DNA of 64,000 nucleotides from Tellurirhabdus bombi (GTDB taxonomy: Bacteria; Bacteroidota; Bacteroidia; Cytophagales; Spirosomataceae), in NCBI RefSeq assembly GCF_021484805.1, contig NZ_CP090557.1:1414501-1478500 (forward strand), written 5' to 3'. This document shows, one piece after another, positions 17,230 to 26,590 of the stretch (the first letter of the stretch is position 1; the number at the start of each line of letters is the position of its first letter). The position numbers and the translations under genes were made by a program. Under the pieces are notes generated by a model. It was given only the letters and a program-made list of their open reading frames with translations, did not search any database and had not been told where the DNA came from.

Positions 17230-18705
17230 TTACCGGGCAATTAACCAGCTTTCGGGATTCATGCGGCTGGTATTTTTCCAGACCTGAAACTGAACCTCCG
17301 AAACACCATCTTTATCGGTTGCGACGACGCCAATTGATTCGCGCGCTTTAACGCGTTGTCCGACGCCCACGGAGACACTTTTAAGCTTGGCGTAAACCGT
17401 ATAATAATCGCCGTGCTGGATGGCAACAATATTTCCCATCCCGGTTACATAAGTTGTGTACTGCACCGTGCCGTCATAAACGGTACGTACAGCCTCGCCC
17501 GCGCTGGTCTGGATATCCACGCCCTGATTTTCCAGCATAACGCCTTTCAGGACGGGGTGTGGTTTACGCCCGAAGCGGTCGGAGATAAATCCGCGCGATA
17601 CCGGCCAGGGCAACCGACTTTTCGAGGCGGCAAACGAAGTAGCCAAGGCAACCTCTTCGTCATTCAGTAGGGTGCTGCTTCGGGTGTCTGGCTTGCGGGT
17701 TGGGGCAGGAGCATCGGGGACGGCCTCTGCGGGTTTGGTTTCCGCAGGCTTGTTTTCAGCAATGTCTTCTGCTTTTCCTTCTTCGCGGGCTTTGGCCGCC
17801 GCCGCTGCCGCAGCGGCTTTTTCGCGGGCGATACGCTCTCGTTCGGCACGCTCACGCGCTAACCTTGCCAAACGTTCCCGCTCGGCACGCTCACGGATTT
17901 CCCGCCGAATCATGTCCGTAATGGCCGATTCCAACTGGTTCACCGCCCGCCGTCCTTCGGCTAGCTCAGTCCGCAAGTCCGACTCTTTTGCGACCAGCTC
18001 CTGCGCAACCCGGTTCTTTTCTTCTTTGAGGGTTTCCAGCCGCTTCGACTCGTCAATGCTGGTTTCCAACGTGGTTTGCTGCTGCCGCTTCTTACGCTCT
18101 GTTGCTTGTTTTTTTCCTAGAAGATCGCCCTGCACTTTCTCAATTTGCCGGACTTGCCCATGCCGGGCTTCTGAATATTGTTGCAGGTATTTGTACCGCG
18201 CAACCAGCTGATTAAAATTATCTGATGAAAACAGAAAACCCAGTGGATTTATTTGCCGCCGACGTTTATCGGCGTTATAGACCATTCCGGCGTATTCTTT
18301 CTTCAGCTTCTGCAAATCACTCTGAAGTTTTTCGCTTGCCTGCCGAAGCTCCCGAAGCTCCGAATTCATGAGCTTCACGTCTTCCGACAAGAGATTGATT
18401 TGCTTGGTTTGGGTCGTAATTTCCTGATTAAGTGCTTTTAACTGGCCGAGCGTTGCCTGCTTCTGCTTGGATGTCTGCTGTAGGATATTCCGAATTTGCG
18501 ACATCTTTTGCAGGTTCTGCTTTTTTTCTTTTTCGAGTTGCTGGCGATTTCGCTGTTGGGCCTGTACTTCCGATGCCATGCATAGCCAGACCAACAGCGC
18601 AAGCAGGCTACTGAGTGTAACACGAAGTAAGTTTACGTTCTGACTACCTGACTGTATACAAGCTACCTGCACGAGAATATTACGCTTTTCACTACTCAAA
18701 AACAC
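17230..18705 (-). CDS. EnvC-like murein hydrolase activator, M23 peptidase domain
   Basis: Secreted coiled-coil protein with a LytM/M23 domain that probably regulates cell-wall amidases at division. After a signal peptide (SSLLALLVWLCMASEVQAQ) comes a long coiled coil (residues about 50-290, QLEKEKKQNLQKMSQIRNIL onward), then an Ala/Glu/Lys/Pro-rich linker. The C-terminal M23 domain reads LPWPVSRGFISDRFGRKPHPVLKGVMLENQGVDIQTSAGEAVRTVYDG. The zinc site looks degenerate: the usual GxHxGxD reads ENQGVDI and the HxH reads YAKLKS. It is thus likely an activator, not a hydrolase. No ATG fits: GTG at 18705, directly after an in-frame stop, TTG two codons later, or an inner GTG. It is 12 bp from the DUF4292 gene, so probably cotranscribed. 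Confidence 0.9.
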   Translation of the reverse strand: MFLSSEKRNILVQVACIQSGSQNVNLLRVTLSSLLALLVWLCMASEVQAQQRNRQQLEKEKKQNLQKMSQIRNILQQTSKQKQATLGQLKALNQEITTQTKQINLLSEDVKLMNSELRELRQASEKLQSDLQKLKKEYAGMVYNADKRRRQINPLGFLFSSDNFNQLVARYKYLQQYSEARHGQVRQIEKVQGDLLGKKQATERKKRQQQTTLETSIDESKRLETLKEEKNRVAQELVAKESDLRTELAEGRRAVNQLESAITDMIRREIRERAERERLARLARERAERERIAREKAAAAAAAAKAREEGKAEDIAENKPAETKPAEAVPDAPAPTRKPDTRSSTLLNDEEVALATSFAASKSRLPWPVSRGFISDRFGRKPHPVLKGVMLENQGVDIQTSAGEAVRTVYDGTVQYTTYVTGMGNIVAIQHGDYYTVYAKLKSVSVGVGQRVKARESIGVVATDKDGVSEVQFQVWKNTSRMNPESWLIAR

Positions 18706-18717
18706 GATTCAACCGCC

Positions 18718-19560
18718 CTATCTCCTTCGATATTTTGCCGGAACATTAAATGGGAAGCCCGGATTTTTCTCCGTAAGTTCTACTTTGTTATGGCGAATTT
18801 GCAATAAAGTCTGGTAATAATGGCCATCACTGCCCGATTGATAATCCAAGGTGATTAGACTAGTGTATGGAAACAGGAAGTTATTGAGCGTCGTAAAGTC
18901 CTCGTAATCCAGCTTTAAGGTATTTTTAGTTGGCTGTTCTACTACGAGCAATTTTTTTAGCTTTCTGTTTTCCTCACCAATGTAATTCTCGACCATTACC
19001 TTTCCTTCCCGTTGGCGAAGCAACAAATAATCGCGTTCATTTTTAATTTTCTGCGCGGGATTCTGAGGCAATGGTAAATTTCCGATGACGAGTGACTGAA
19101 CCAGGTCGTAATTCAGCGCAAAATTGAAACGTTGGCTTAGTTGGGGGTAGCTATATACCGAATATTCCCGGTGAATTTTATCCAGCACTACGATTGAATC
19201 ACGCGTGATGATGGCCCGGGCCACTTCAATTCCAACACCCGATACAGAAAGCCAAATCAAGCTGTCCTTATTGATCCGCAGATTAACGTTGGCGTTGTTG
19301 ATGTCCTGGTCCTTGCTCTTGAACGATACTTTCGATTTGGCAACCAGATACGTAAAATCAATCTGATCGACATTCAATTTAGGATCTACTGAACTGGCTG
19401 GCAGCGGAACAGCCAGGCTATCTTTTTTGAGCGGTGGCTGAATTGCTACCGTATCCTGCTGGGGCGGGGGCGGGGCATTGCGGAACATTTTCTGTTTCCG
19501 GCAACCTTCTGAGGTTAATAATACGATACTGCATAATAGCCCTAGCCAATAGTTATTCAT
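18718..19560 (-). CDS. DUF4292 lipoprotein-like protein
   Basis: Bacteroidota-specific protein of the DUF4292 family, function unknown. From the ATG at 19560 it has 280 residues. This start overlaps the upstream TPR gene by 8 bp; a longer frame to 19689 would run deep into that gene, so I reject it. The N-terminus is a lipoprotein-type signal (LGLLCSIVLLTSEGC, Cys20) followed by a Pro-rich linker. The body has alternating beta-strand patterns (INKDSLIWLSVSGVGIEVARAIITRDSIVVLDKIHREYSVY) resembling LolA/LolB-like folds. It lies between a TPR protein and an EnvC-like protein, a conserved arrangement as far as I recall, and this suggests an envelope role. Confidence 0.85.
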   Translation of the reverse strand: MNNYWLGLLCSIVLLTSEGCRKQKMFRNAPPPPQQDTVAIQPPLKKDSLAVPLPASSVDPKLNVDQIDFTYLVAKSKVSFKSKDQDINNANVNLRINKDSLIWLSVSGVGIEVARAIITRDSIVVLDKIHREYSVYSYPQLSQRFNFALNYDLVQSLVIGNLPLPQNPAQKIKNERDYLLLRQREGKVMVENYIGEENRKLKKLLVVEQPTKNTLKLDYEDFTTLNNFLFPYTSLITLDYQSGSDGHYYQTLLQIRHNKVELTEKNPGFPFNVPAKYRRR

Positions 19561-21322
19561 AGATTCGTCCGGTTGCAATCTTCTTGTCCAGCCGGTCACT
19601 GGTTTCGCCTTTCTGTTTTGCTTTTTTCCACTGTTCGACGGCCTTCTCGCGTTCTCCCAACTGAAACAACACGTCGCCATAATGTTCAATTACCGTGCCG
19701 CTGGCGTTTTTCTCGTCCTGAAGTGCCTTTTCGAGGAATTGCCGGGCTTTGGTATAATCTTTCATGATGTACAAAACCCAGGCGTGCGTATCCAGATAAG
19801 TGGCATTGCTCTGATTTCGTTCCACCAGTCGTTCAGACATCTGGAGTGCCAACGGTAATTTTTCTTTCCGTAAAGAGAGAAAGTAACTGTAGTTATTTAG
19901 CACATGCTCATTGTTGGGATCTTCTTTCAGCGCCAGCTCATACGCCTCGTCTGATTTTTTGTGATCACCCAGGCCGTTATAAGCATCGCCCAGTTGTGCA
20001 TTGATCCCGTTGAGGTATTTTGCCATGTCTGGATTTGAAGCGGATGAGAGCAGACGTTTGGCTTCTTCCAGGGACGAAACGGATTCCTGAAAGTTCTTTT
20101 TCGCGTAGTGAGCAAAGCCATTTGACAGCCAGAATAAGCCCTGATTGGGAAATACTTCCAGCGCCTGCTCAGAATGGACCAGCAAACTATCGAACTGATT
20201 CAGTTCCCCGTCCAGTTGCAAAATTGCCCCCCAAACCTCATAAACCGACTTATCAAGCTTAGCAGCCTGCACATAGTGGTTCCTAGCCCCGGCTTTATCG
20301 CCCTGCTGCATGAGCAGATCGGCGTAAATAATCTGGGATTTGGCGTCTTTAGGATTGGCCTTCACCAGATCCTGCGCCATTTTCAGACCGCTTTGTTTAT
20401 CCCCTTCCTTACCCTCCGTCATTCTGATGTAGCTGGAAAGAATGCGTGCTTTCAGATCCGATTCCAGGTTAGGGTTCGAGAGAACGATATCAAGTTCCTG
20501 CTTACTCTTTTGTAAATCGCCTTTCCGACGATAAATATCAGCCAGCATAACGTGCGCCTGGGGCAGCTCCGCGTTAATTTTCAGCGCCCTTTGCAGCCAG
20601 TTAATTGCCTGATCTGTGCGTTCATTCGCAAGAAGCAACTCGGCGCCTTCTAGTAGGTAATCCGTTTCGCCGGGTTCCGAAGCAACCAGTTTTTCGGCTT
20701 CTTCGATGGCTTTTTCTACCTTGTTTTGTTTCAGGTAGATGCGCTGCTTTTGCCGCACAATCTCGTCATTTCGACCCAGCGACTTTTCCACCTGATCATA
20801 CGCTTCCAGCGCTTTGTCGGGCTTATCGTTAAAGAGGTAGATTGCCGCTAGTTCAACGCCATATTCAATATTGTCGGGGCTTTTTCGGATCAGCTCTTCG
20901 TATAGTTTTTCAGCATCCGTATAGCGTTTTTGCTTAACGTACAGCTCTGCCAGCTGCAACACGTAGTATTTATTGGAGCCACCGTCCATTTGAACCGCTT
21001 TGGTAGCATAGGGGAGGGCTTTGTCGGCTTTGCCCTGCTTCATGTACGCCGTTGCCAGCGCGAACTGAGCCGCCGAATTTTCGGGGTGTAGCTGAATGAC
21101 TTTTTCGAATTGTGGTATTGCTTTGGACGGCTCGTCCATCATCATGAACTTCATGCCTTCCGTGAAAACAGACTCTTCAACGCCGCGAGTCAGCGTATCT
21201 TTCTCCACCTTACTTTTCGCTTTTCGCGACTGAGCCTGTAGAGGCGAACTTCCCCAACCTAAAAGGCAATAAATTGCCATCAATAACCAGCCGTATTGTA
21301 GATATTTCACCGGGGATTTCAT
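19553..21322 (-). CDS. Tetratricopeptide repeat protein, exported
   Basis: Predicted periplasmic or membrane-attached scaffold, about 589 residues from the ATG at 21322. An earlier ATG gives ten more residues; I prefer the start right before the signal sequence (KYLQYGWLLMAIYCLLGWGSSPLQAQ). At least ten TPR units are readable, such as SAAQFALATAYMKQGKADKALPYATKAVQM, YTDAEKLYEELIRKSPDNIEYGVELAAIYL and GTVIEHYGDVLFQLGEREKAVEQWKKAKQ. No enzymatic domain is seen. It is the first gene of a likely three-gene transcript with the DUF4292 and EnvC-like genes, so the three may act in one envelope process. Confidence 0.92.
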   Translation of the reverse strand: MKSPVKYLQYGWLLMAIYCLLGWGSSPLQAQSRKAKSKVEKDTLTRGVEESVFTEGMKFMMMDEPSKAIPQFEKVIQLHPENSAAQFALATAYMKQGKADKALPYATKAVQMDGGSNKYYVLQLAELYVKQKRYTDAEKLYEELIRKSPDNIEYGVELAAIYLFNDKPDKALEAYDQVEKSLGRNDEIVRQKQRIYLKQNKVEKAIEEAEKLVASEPGETDYLLEGAELLLANERTDQAINWLQRALKINAELPQAHVMLADIYRRKGDLQKSKQELDIVLSNPNLESDLKARILSSYIRMTEGKEGDKQSGLKMAQDLVKANPKDAKSQIIYADLLMQQGDKAGARNHYVQAAKLDKSVYEVWGAILQLDGELNQFDSLLVHSEQALEVFPNQGLFWLSNGFAHYAKKNFQESVSSLEEAKRLLSSASNPDMAKYLNGINAQLGDAYNGLGDHKKSDEAYELALKEDPNNEHVLNNYSYFLSLRKEKLPLALQMSERLVERNQSNATYLDTHAWVLYIMKDYTKARQFLEKALQDEKNASGTVIEHYGDVLFQLGEREKAVEQWKKAKQKGETSDRLDKKIATGRIYE

Positions 21323-21486
21323 GCTGCCATATAGCTTACTGCCTCTCATCAATTTTGCTTACGTTCCAATGGGCGTCTATTTTCAAACGTCGTTGCTGGT
21401 GAGTCTATTGCAACATTTGTCTTATTCCTAGTTGTATTTTCAATTAGACAAAAATAGCTGAAAATAGCTGATTACTAAAAGTATTA

Positions 21487-22182
21487 TTACACCACTGGTC
21501 GGGCAGTGAAATGATCAACCATTTCGTTGGGGTGAATTTCTAATACGTTTGCTAATACGAGCAGCACCAGGGTGCGGGAAGCCATTTTGCGGGGTATGCC
21601 AGCAATGGACGCAAAGCCATCCACCGTTATTCGTTCATGCTGATCCAAATGGTGCATCAGCGTGCGTTCTTTGTCGCCGTAGCTAAACCGAATGTTACGT
21701 GAAATTCGCTCGCCTTTCAGAATTTCGCGAACTTCTTTGCTGGCTTGAAGCGATTTATCCAATACACGCACGTAGGCTCGTTTTATGTCATTGACCGGGT
21801 CAACGACCACGTAATGAGGCTTTAATGGACTTTCCGGCACATCAATCAGCAAGACATCCCGCTCGCCTGGAATGGGAATCCGTTCGAGGCGGTATTCGAT
21901 GGCGGGTGTGCAATATTTTTCGATAGCCCGAACAATCAGAAACTCATCTTCATCAATGTGTTTCAGGCCCTGGATGCTTTTGTCGTCCCCAATGCCGATC
22001 AGCAGCTTGCCGCCTTCGGTATTTGCAAACGCAACGATCTCGCGGATAATTCGTTCGGGATGATTGGACTTCAATTTGAACTCCAGATAGGTCCCCTCCC
22101 CCTGTTTCACCAGTTCTTTGAGTGCCCTGTACTCCATCCGTCTTGCGGGTATATAAGTCTCTTGCCCACTACGGGTGAGCAT
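21487..22182 (-). CDS. AlbA_2 (Schlafen-like) DNA-binding domain protein
   Basis: Protein of 231 residues with the AlbA_2 domain (divergent AAA-4), often found in putative regulators. The signature is GEGTYLEFKLKSNHPERIIREIVAFANTEGGKLLIGIGDDKSIQGL (about 28-75), followed by CTPAIEYRLERIPIPGERDVLLIDVPES. The C-terminal 70 residues look like a winged helix (RTLMHHLDQHERITVDGFASIAGIPRKMASRTLVLLVLANVLEI). This pairing suggests a DNA-binding regulator; the target is unknown. Start chosen at 22182; an inner Met at 22134 (MEYRAL) would remove a short basic stretch. It is a single gene divergent from crtZ. Confidence 0.85.
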   Translation of the reverse strand: MLTRSGQETYIPARRMEYRALKELVKQGEGTYLEFKLKSNHPERIIREIVAFANTEGGKLLIGIGDDKSIQGLKHIDEDEFLIVRAIEKYCTPAIEYRLERIPIPGERDVLLIDVPESPLKPHYVVVDPVNDIKRAYVRVLDKSLQASKEVREILKGERISRNIRFSYGDKERTLMHHLDQHERITVDGFASIAGIPRKMASRTLVLLVLANVLEIHPNEMVDHFTARPVV

Positions 22183-22320
22183 CGATTAAATGTACAATTT
22201 TTTTACTAGTAGAAGCGGACCCGTCTGATTTTTCCTGAATTTTAGGCTATATTCATAACCAGTTGCTTAGTCAAGCGGTTGTCTTTTTGCTTCTCCGATC
22301 TCTATACTAATAACACAAAA

Positions 22321-22818
22321 ATGCTCATAAACGTTGTCATTGTGCTCATCACTTTTGGTTTGATGGAGGGTATTGCGTGGTTCACACATAAATACATTAT
22401 GCACGGTTTTATGTGGCGCTGGCACCACTCACACCACAATCATCACCACGGTGTGTTGGAGAAAAACGATTTGTTTAGCGTCTTGTTTAGTCTGCTTGCA
22501 ACTGCTACCGTGGTTATAGGTATGGAAGTAGCCTCGCTCTGGTTCTTAGCGCCCATCGGTATTGGTGTAACGCTCTACGGGGTCTTTTACTTTATCTTTC
22601 ACGATGTCATTGTTCACCGACGGATTAAGGTAGGCTTCAAGGCGCAGCATCCTTACCTGAAACGCATCATTCGGGCGCACCACGTTCATCATAAGGTTCA
22701 CGAAAAAAGCGGTGCCGAAGCCTTTGGCTTTCTCTACGCGGACAAAAAGTACAGAGCAGGCAATTCCATTCTTCAAAAAGAAAAGGCGCATCCTTCGTGG
22801 AATACGCCTTCAAAATAG
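22321..22818 (+). CDS. crtZ: Beta-carotene hydroxylase / sterol desaturase-superfamily protein
   Basis: Di-iron membrane hydroxylase, likely converting beta-carotene to zeaxanthin. From the ATG at 22321 it has 165 residues, the CrtZ length. A TTG at 22279 extends the frame but adds a poor leader. All histidine boxes are present: HKYIMH (23-28), HHSHH (35-39), HDVIVH (94-99) and HHVHH (120-124), spread between four membrane helices. Pigmented Cytophagales commonly carry carotenoid genes, but no crt neighbours are in the window. It converges with a DUF2795 gene. Confidence 0.88.
   Translation: MLINVVIVLITFGLMEGIAWFTHKYIMHGFMWRWHHSHHNHHHGVLEKNDLFSVLFSLLATATVVIGMEVASLWFLAPIGIGVTLYGVFYFIFHDVIVHRRIKVGFKAQHPYLKRIIRAHHVHHKVHEKSGAEAFGFLYADKKYRAGNSILQKEKAHPSWNTPSK
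22783..22810 (-). terminator. Probable terminator of the DUF2795 gene
   Basis: Imperfect hairpin with outer arms 22783-22788 and 22805-22810, extended by inner pairs. On the minus strand it is followed by a U-rich tract (22784-22774). It lies inside the 3' end of the convergent crtZ gene. Confidence 0.5.
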
Positions 22819-22840
22819 CTTTGCTCTGGGGTTAATTGAC

Positions 22841-23062
22841 TTAATATTCGTCTTCGTTAAAGAAGAAATCATCTTTGGTCGGATAATCGGGCCAAATTTC
22901 TTCAATACTTTCGTAGGGCTGACCATCATCTTCCAATTCTTGAAGATTTTCTACCACTTCGAGAGGCGCTCCCGAACGAATGGAATAATCAATTAACTCA
23001 TCCTTGGTAGCCGGCCAGGGGGCATCTTCGAGATACGATGCCAATTCGAGTGTCCAATACAT
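22841..23062 (-). CDS. DUF2795 domain protein, small acidic
   Basis: Small protein of 73 residues, very acidic in its second half (NEDEY end). It matches the DUF2795 pattern, with YWTLELASYLEDAPWPATKDELIDYSIRSGAPLEVVENLQELEDDGQPY resembling the family core of a short helical domain. The function is unknown. Strong conservation of such 73-residue proteins in Bacteroidota makes the gene credible despite its size. It is single, converging with crtZ. Confidence 0.85.
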   Translation of the reverse strand: MYWTLELASYLEDAPWPATKDELIDYSIRSGAPLEVVENLQELEDDGQPYESIEEIWPDYPTKDDFFFNEDEY

Positions 23063-23289
23063 AGGCGTTCTTCTTTACGTATGACAACTTATTGTCGTTA
23101 GGAGTGCAAAAGTAAAAAAATATAAATATCCAAGAAGTTTTCGTGAAAATTCTTTACAAAAGTCCTTAGACGCTCTTATTAACCCTATTTTGCGTTTTTG
23201 TGTTTAGTTTACTTGCAAAACTATCTATGAAAAAAAATATCCGTCAAAAATGGGCTTTTAAGGAGGCTTAATCTTTCTAAAATCGATCA

Positions 23290-24018
23290 ATGACTATTGA
23301 AATATGTGCCTTTTCGTTGGAATCTTGCCTGACAGCGCAGACCAGCGGGGCAAAACGAATTGAGCTTTGTGGTGGCGCAGCAGAAGGGGGTACAACGCCC
23401 AGCTCTGGCCTTATCGAATTAGCCCGGAATCGAACGCAAATCGATCTGTATGTTATGATTCGTCCACGCGGTGGCGATTTTCTGTATTCAGATACCGAAT
23501 TTGAGGTGATGAAGCAGGATATCGAAAACGCTAAAAAGCTAGGTGCAAATGGGGTGGTTTTGGGTATTCTAAATCCCGATGGGACGGTTGATGAAACGCG
23601 CACCAGTGAGCTTATACGCCTGGCAAGTCCACTGGCCGTTACGTTTCACCGGGCCTTTGATGTAACACGCGACCCATTTGAAGCACTGGAAGCTATCATT
23701 CGTACAGGAGCCAAACGCATTCTTACATCTGGGCAGCAACCGTCAGCCGATAAAGGTGTCGATTTACTGGCCGCTTTGGTCAAACAGGCAGCTAGCCGGA
23801 TTGAAATCATGGCCGGAGCGGGCGTTAGCGCCGGAAATGCGGCCCAGCTCGCCGCCACGGGCGTAGATGCCTTACACCTGACCGGGAAAGCCGTACGTCC
23901 TAGCCGGATGACTTACCGCCAACCAGCCGTTACAATGGCATCTGTTGCCGTTAACGAATATGAACTCGTTGAGGCTAGTGAGGACGTAATTAAAGCTGTT
24001 ATGCAAGTAGTAGCATAA
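23290..24018 (+). CDS. cutC: CutC family protein (copper homeostasis)
   Basis: TIM-barrel protein of the CutC family, 242 residues, the usual length. Motifs: EICAFSLESCLTAQTSGAKRIELCGGAAEGGTTPS (N-terminus with the family cysteines), MIRPRGGDFLYSDTEFEVM, GANGVVLGILNPDGTVD, VTFHRAFDVTRDP, RILTSGQ and IEIMAGAGVSAGNA. The family was named for copper tolerance in E. coli, but its enzymatic role is not settled. It is a single gene that converges with the sodium/solute symporter. Confidence 0.95.
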   Translation: MTIEICAFSLESCLTAQTSGAKRIELCGGAAEGGTTPSSGLIELARNRTQIDLYVMIRPRGGDFLYSDTEFEVMKQDIENAKKLGANGVVLGILNPDGTVDETRTSELIRLASPLAVTFHRAFDVTRDPFEALEAIIRTGAKRILTSGQQPSADKGVDLLAALVKQAASRIEIMAGAGVSAGNAAQLAATGVDALHLTGKAVRPSRMTYRQPAVTMASVAVNEYELVEASEDVIKAVMQVVA

Positions 24019-24045
24019 AAAAGCCCCGTCCTGGCGGACGGGGCT
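24017..24045 (-). terminator. Terminator of the sodium/solute symporter gene
   Basis: Perfect 10-bp stem, arms 24022-24031 and 24036-24045 (AGCCCCGTCC and its complement), with a 4-base loop. The A run at 24017-24022 becomes a U6 tail on the minus strand. It lies directly after the convergent cutC stop. Confidence 0.85.
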
Positions 24046-24064
24046 GCAAATAACATTTGCTCGC

Positions 24065-25660
24065 TTACCAGAAATAAGCGTAGAGGAATATAAGAATAAG
24101 TACAATCACGACAGAGCCAACTGCAAAGCTGGACGATGTGCGGAACATGCTTCCGTCAATGGCAAGGCCTTTCGAGCTTGGTTGCATCAGGCTCACCACG
24201 ATCATAGCGGCTACACACACCAGAAAAACAATTCCCATCCGATCCAGGAACGGAATACCCGGCACCGTAAAATGCAGCGTAACCGCCAGCAGGAAGCCGC
24301 CAACAATGGCAATCATGGCTGCCGTTGAGTTTGTTTTCTTCCAGAAGAAACCCAGTGCGAAAGCAGCAAAAATACCCGGTGATACCAGACCAGTCATTTC
24401 CTGAATAAACTGGAAACCACCTTTTTTATCAATTCCCAGGAACGGAGAAATAACAATGGCCAGAATCATGGATACAATTACTACGTACCGTCCGATGCGA
24501 ACTTGCGTTTTTTCGTCCGCATTTGCATTGATGTATTTTTTGTAGATATCCAGCGTAAAGATGGTCGAGATACTGTTGGCTTTTCCGGCGAGTGAAGCGA
24601 CTACGGCTGCTGTCAGAGCGGCAAACGACAGCCCTTTTAAGCCCGCTGGTAGCAGGTTCAGCAGTACGGGATAGGCGTTATCAGGATTCAGTTCGCCACC
24701 CTTCATCATTTCCGTCTGGAACAAGCCTTGTTGGTATAACGTATAAGCAGCAATCCCCGGCAAAATAACGATTACCGGCATCAGCAGTTTCAGGAAAGCG
24801 GCGAACAGCAAGCCTTCACGCGCAGTCTTCAAATCGGCACCAAGGGCACGTTGGGTAATGTACTGGTTACAGCCCCAGTAGTTCAGGTTCACAATCCACA
24901 TCCCGCCAATAAGCACGGATAATCCAGGCAGCGAGGCATAGTGCGGATGGTCTTTCGGGAAAATCATGTGAAAGTGGTCCGGTACATTTTTCAGCATCAG
25001 CTCAAAGCCTTTACCAACTCCTTCTGAGTTGAACTGCTCCGAAACCATGCCTAAGGCCAGATACGTAGTCGCCAGACCGCCCAAAACCAGGAAGAATACC
25101 TGAATAACGTCTGTGTAACCGATTACCTTCATACCGCCCAGCGTAATGATAACGGCAAATACAGCCAGTGCGATCATGCAAAACGTAAAGTCCAGATCCG
25201 AGATAGTACTAACCGCCAGCGCCCCGAGGTACAAAATGGACGTCAGGTTGACGACGATGTACAAAAACAGCCAGAAAATAGCCATGATCATACTAACGGT
25301 GCTGTTGTAACGCTGCATCAGAAACTGAGGCATCGTGAAGATGTGATTCTTTAGATAAATCGGCATGAAGAAAACAGCCACAACAATCAGCGTGGCCGCA
25401 GCCATCCATTCATACGTAGCAATTGCCAAGCCCATTGAAAATCCGTTTCCGGATGCTCCAATAAATTGTTCAGCCGAGATATTGGATGCAATTAGCGAAG
25501 CGCCGATGGCCCACCACGTTAAAGAGCCTTCTGCCAGGAAAAAGTCAGTAGAGGATGTTTCTTTTGTCTTTTTTTGTCGGTAAATCCAGTAACCATACGA
25601 GGCTACAATGATGAAATAAATAAAGAAAACAACGTAATCCAGGGTTTGTAGTTTTTGCAT
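24065..25660 (-). CDS. Sodium:solute symporter (SSS family, SGLT-like)
   Basis: Inner-membrane secondary transporter of 531 residues with about 14 helices, taking up a sugar or similar solute with sodium. SGLT-like signatures: YVVFFIYFIIVASYGYWIYRQKK (helix 0/1), FFLAEGSLTWWAIGASLIASNISAEQFIGASGNGF (LeuT-fold helix 1 with the unwound ISAEQFIG), GGMKVIGYTDVIQVFFLVLGG, NLNYWGCNQYITQRAL, and SFAALTAAVVASLAGKANSISTIFTLDIYKKY (SSS signature 2 with Na-site Ser/Thr). It most resembles sugar transporters of the vSGLT type; the substrate is not proven. No catabolic genes are next to it. Confidence 0.93.
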   Translation of the reverse strand: MQKLQTLDYVVFFIYFIIVASYGYWIYRQKKTKETSSTDFFLAEGSLTWWAIGASLIASNISAEQFIGASGNGFSMGLAIATYEWMAAATLIVVAVFFMPIYLKNHIFTMPQFLMQRYNSTVSMIMAIFWLFLYIVVNLTSILYLGALAVSTISDLDFTFCMIALAVFAVIITLGGMKVIGYTDVIQVFFLVLGGLATTYLALGMVSEQFNSEGVGKGFELMLKNVPDHFHMIFPKDHPHYASLPGLSVLIGGMWIVNLNYWGCNQYITQRALGADLKTAREGLLFAAFLKLLMPVIVILPGIAAYTLYQQGLFQTEMMKGGELNPDNAYPVLLNLLPAGLKGLSFAALTAAVVASLAGKANSISTIFTLDIYKKYINANADEKTQVRIGRYVVIVSMILAIVISPFLGIDKKGGFQFIQEMTGLVSPGIFAAFALGFFWKKTNSTAAMIAIVGGFLLAVTLHFTVPGIPFLDRMGIVFLVCVAAMIVVSLMQPSSKGLAIDGSMFRTSSSFAVGSVVIVLILIFLYAYFW

Positions 25661-25750
25661 GACCTCAACAGCGGTGAGTAAGTGTAGCAGTATTATTTTG
25701 ACCCGAAAGATAACAATTTACAGATAGATTAATGAGGTATAAATGCAGGC

Positions 25751-26590
25751 TTACAAAATAATAGTGCGGTTGTGATGAATAAAGACTCTATCATTCAGCA
25801 CGAGTTTCAGCGCTTTTGATAAAACCAGCTTTTCGACGTCACGGCCTTCAGTAGCCATATCGCCGGCTGTTTGGCGGTGGTGTACTTCTTTGACGTCCTG
25901 CGCAATGATCGGTCCTTCATCAAGGCTGTTGTTCACAAAGTGTGCCGTAGCGCCGATAATCTTTACGCCTCGCTCATACGCCTGCCGGTACGGATTGGCT
26001 CCAATAAAGGCCGGCAGGAACGAGTGGTGAATATTGATGATGCGATTCAGGTAATGGCCTACAAAATCCGGTGTAAGTACCCGCATGTATTTGGCCAGTA
26101 CGAGGTATTCCGGCTGGTAGATGGCGAGTGTACGCAAAATGGCCTCTTCGTGCTCTTCGCGGCTTTTGTGCTCATGCGAAATGTAGTGGAACGGAATGCC
26201 AAATTTGCTAACCAACGGTTGCAGGGTGTTATAGTTGCTTACTACCGCTAAAATATCTGCATCCAGCTCGTCGAAAGCGTAGCGAATGAGCAATTCAGCC
26301 AGGCAATGGTGCTCTTTCGTTGCAAAAACTACAATATTCTTTTTCTTTTTTGGATTTATCCGTAGGTTAATGCCCGCAGGCAGTGTTTCCTGTAATTCTT
26401 GCAGCAAACCAATGGCGTTTAACTCGCCTTCAAATTCAGTTCGCATGAAGAATTGTTGGTCATTACTAACATATTCATCGTTTCGGATGATATTCAGATT
26501 ATGTTTGTAAAGAATGCCAGTAACAAGGTGAATCAGACCCGTACTATCGGGGCCATCCATAAGCAAAATATGCCGGGTCGCGGTTACCAT
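25751..26590 (-). CDS. purU: Formyltetrahydrofolate deformylase
   Basis: Hydrolyses 10-formyl-THF to THF and formate, balancing one-carbon pools and feeding formate to purine synthesis. It has 279 residues, like E. coli PurU. An N-terminal ACT-like domain (HILLMDGPDSTGLIHLVTGILYKHNLNIIRNDEYV) is followed by a formyltransferase-fold domain. The catalytic triad is readable: Asn186 and His188 in INIHHSFLPAFIGANPY, and Asp224 in NSLDEGPIIAQD. It is a single gene divergent from glycogen synthase. Confidence 0.96.
   Translation of the reverse strand: MVTATRHILLMDGPDSTGLIHLVTGILYKHNLNIIRNDEYVSNDQQFFMRTEFEGELNAIGLLQELQETLPAGINLRINPKKKKNIVVFATKEHHCLAELLIRYAFDELDADILAVVSNYNTLQPLVSKFGIPFHYISHEHKSREEHEEAILRTLAIYQPEYLVLAKYMRVLTPDFVGHYLNRIINIHHSFLPAFIGANPYRQAYERGVKIIGATAHFVNNSLDEGPIIAQDVKEVHHRQTAGDMATEGRDVEKLVLSKALKLVLNDRVFIHHNRTIIL

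Noticed and set aside
17672-18211. 179-residue ORF opposite the EnvC-like gene
   Set aside because: Low-complexity Ala/Arg/Ser sequence arising from the antisense of the coiled coil.
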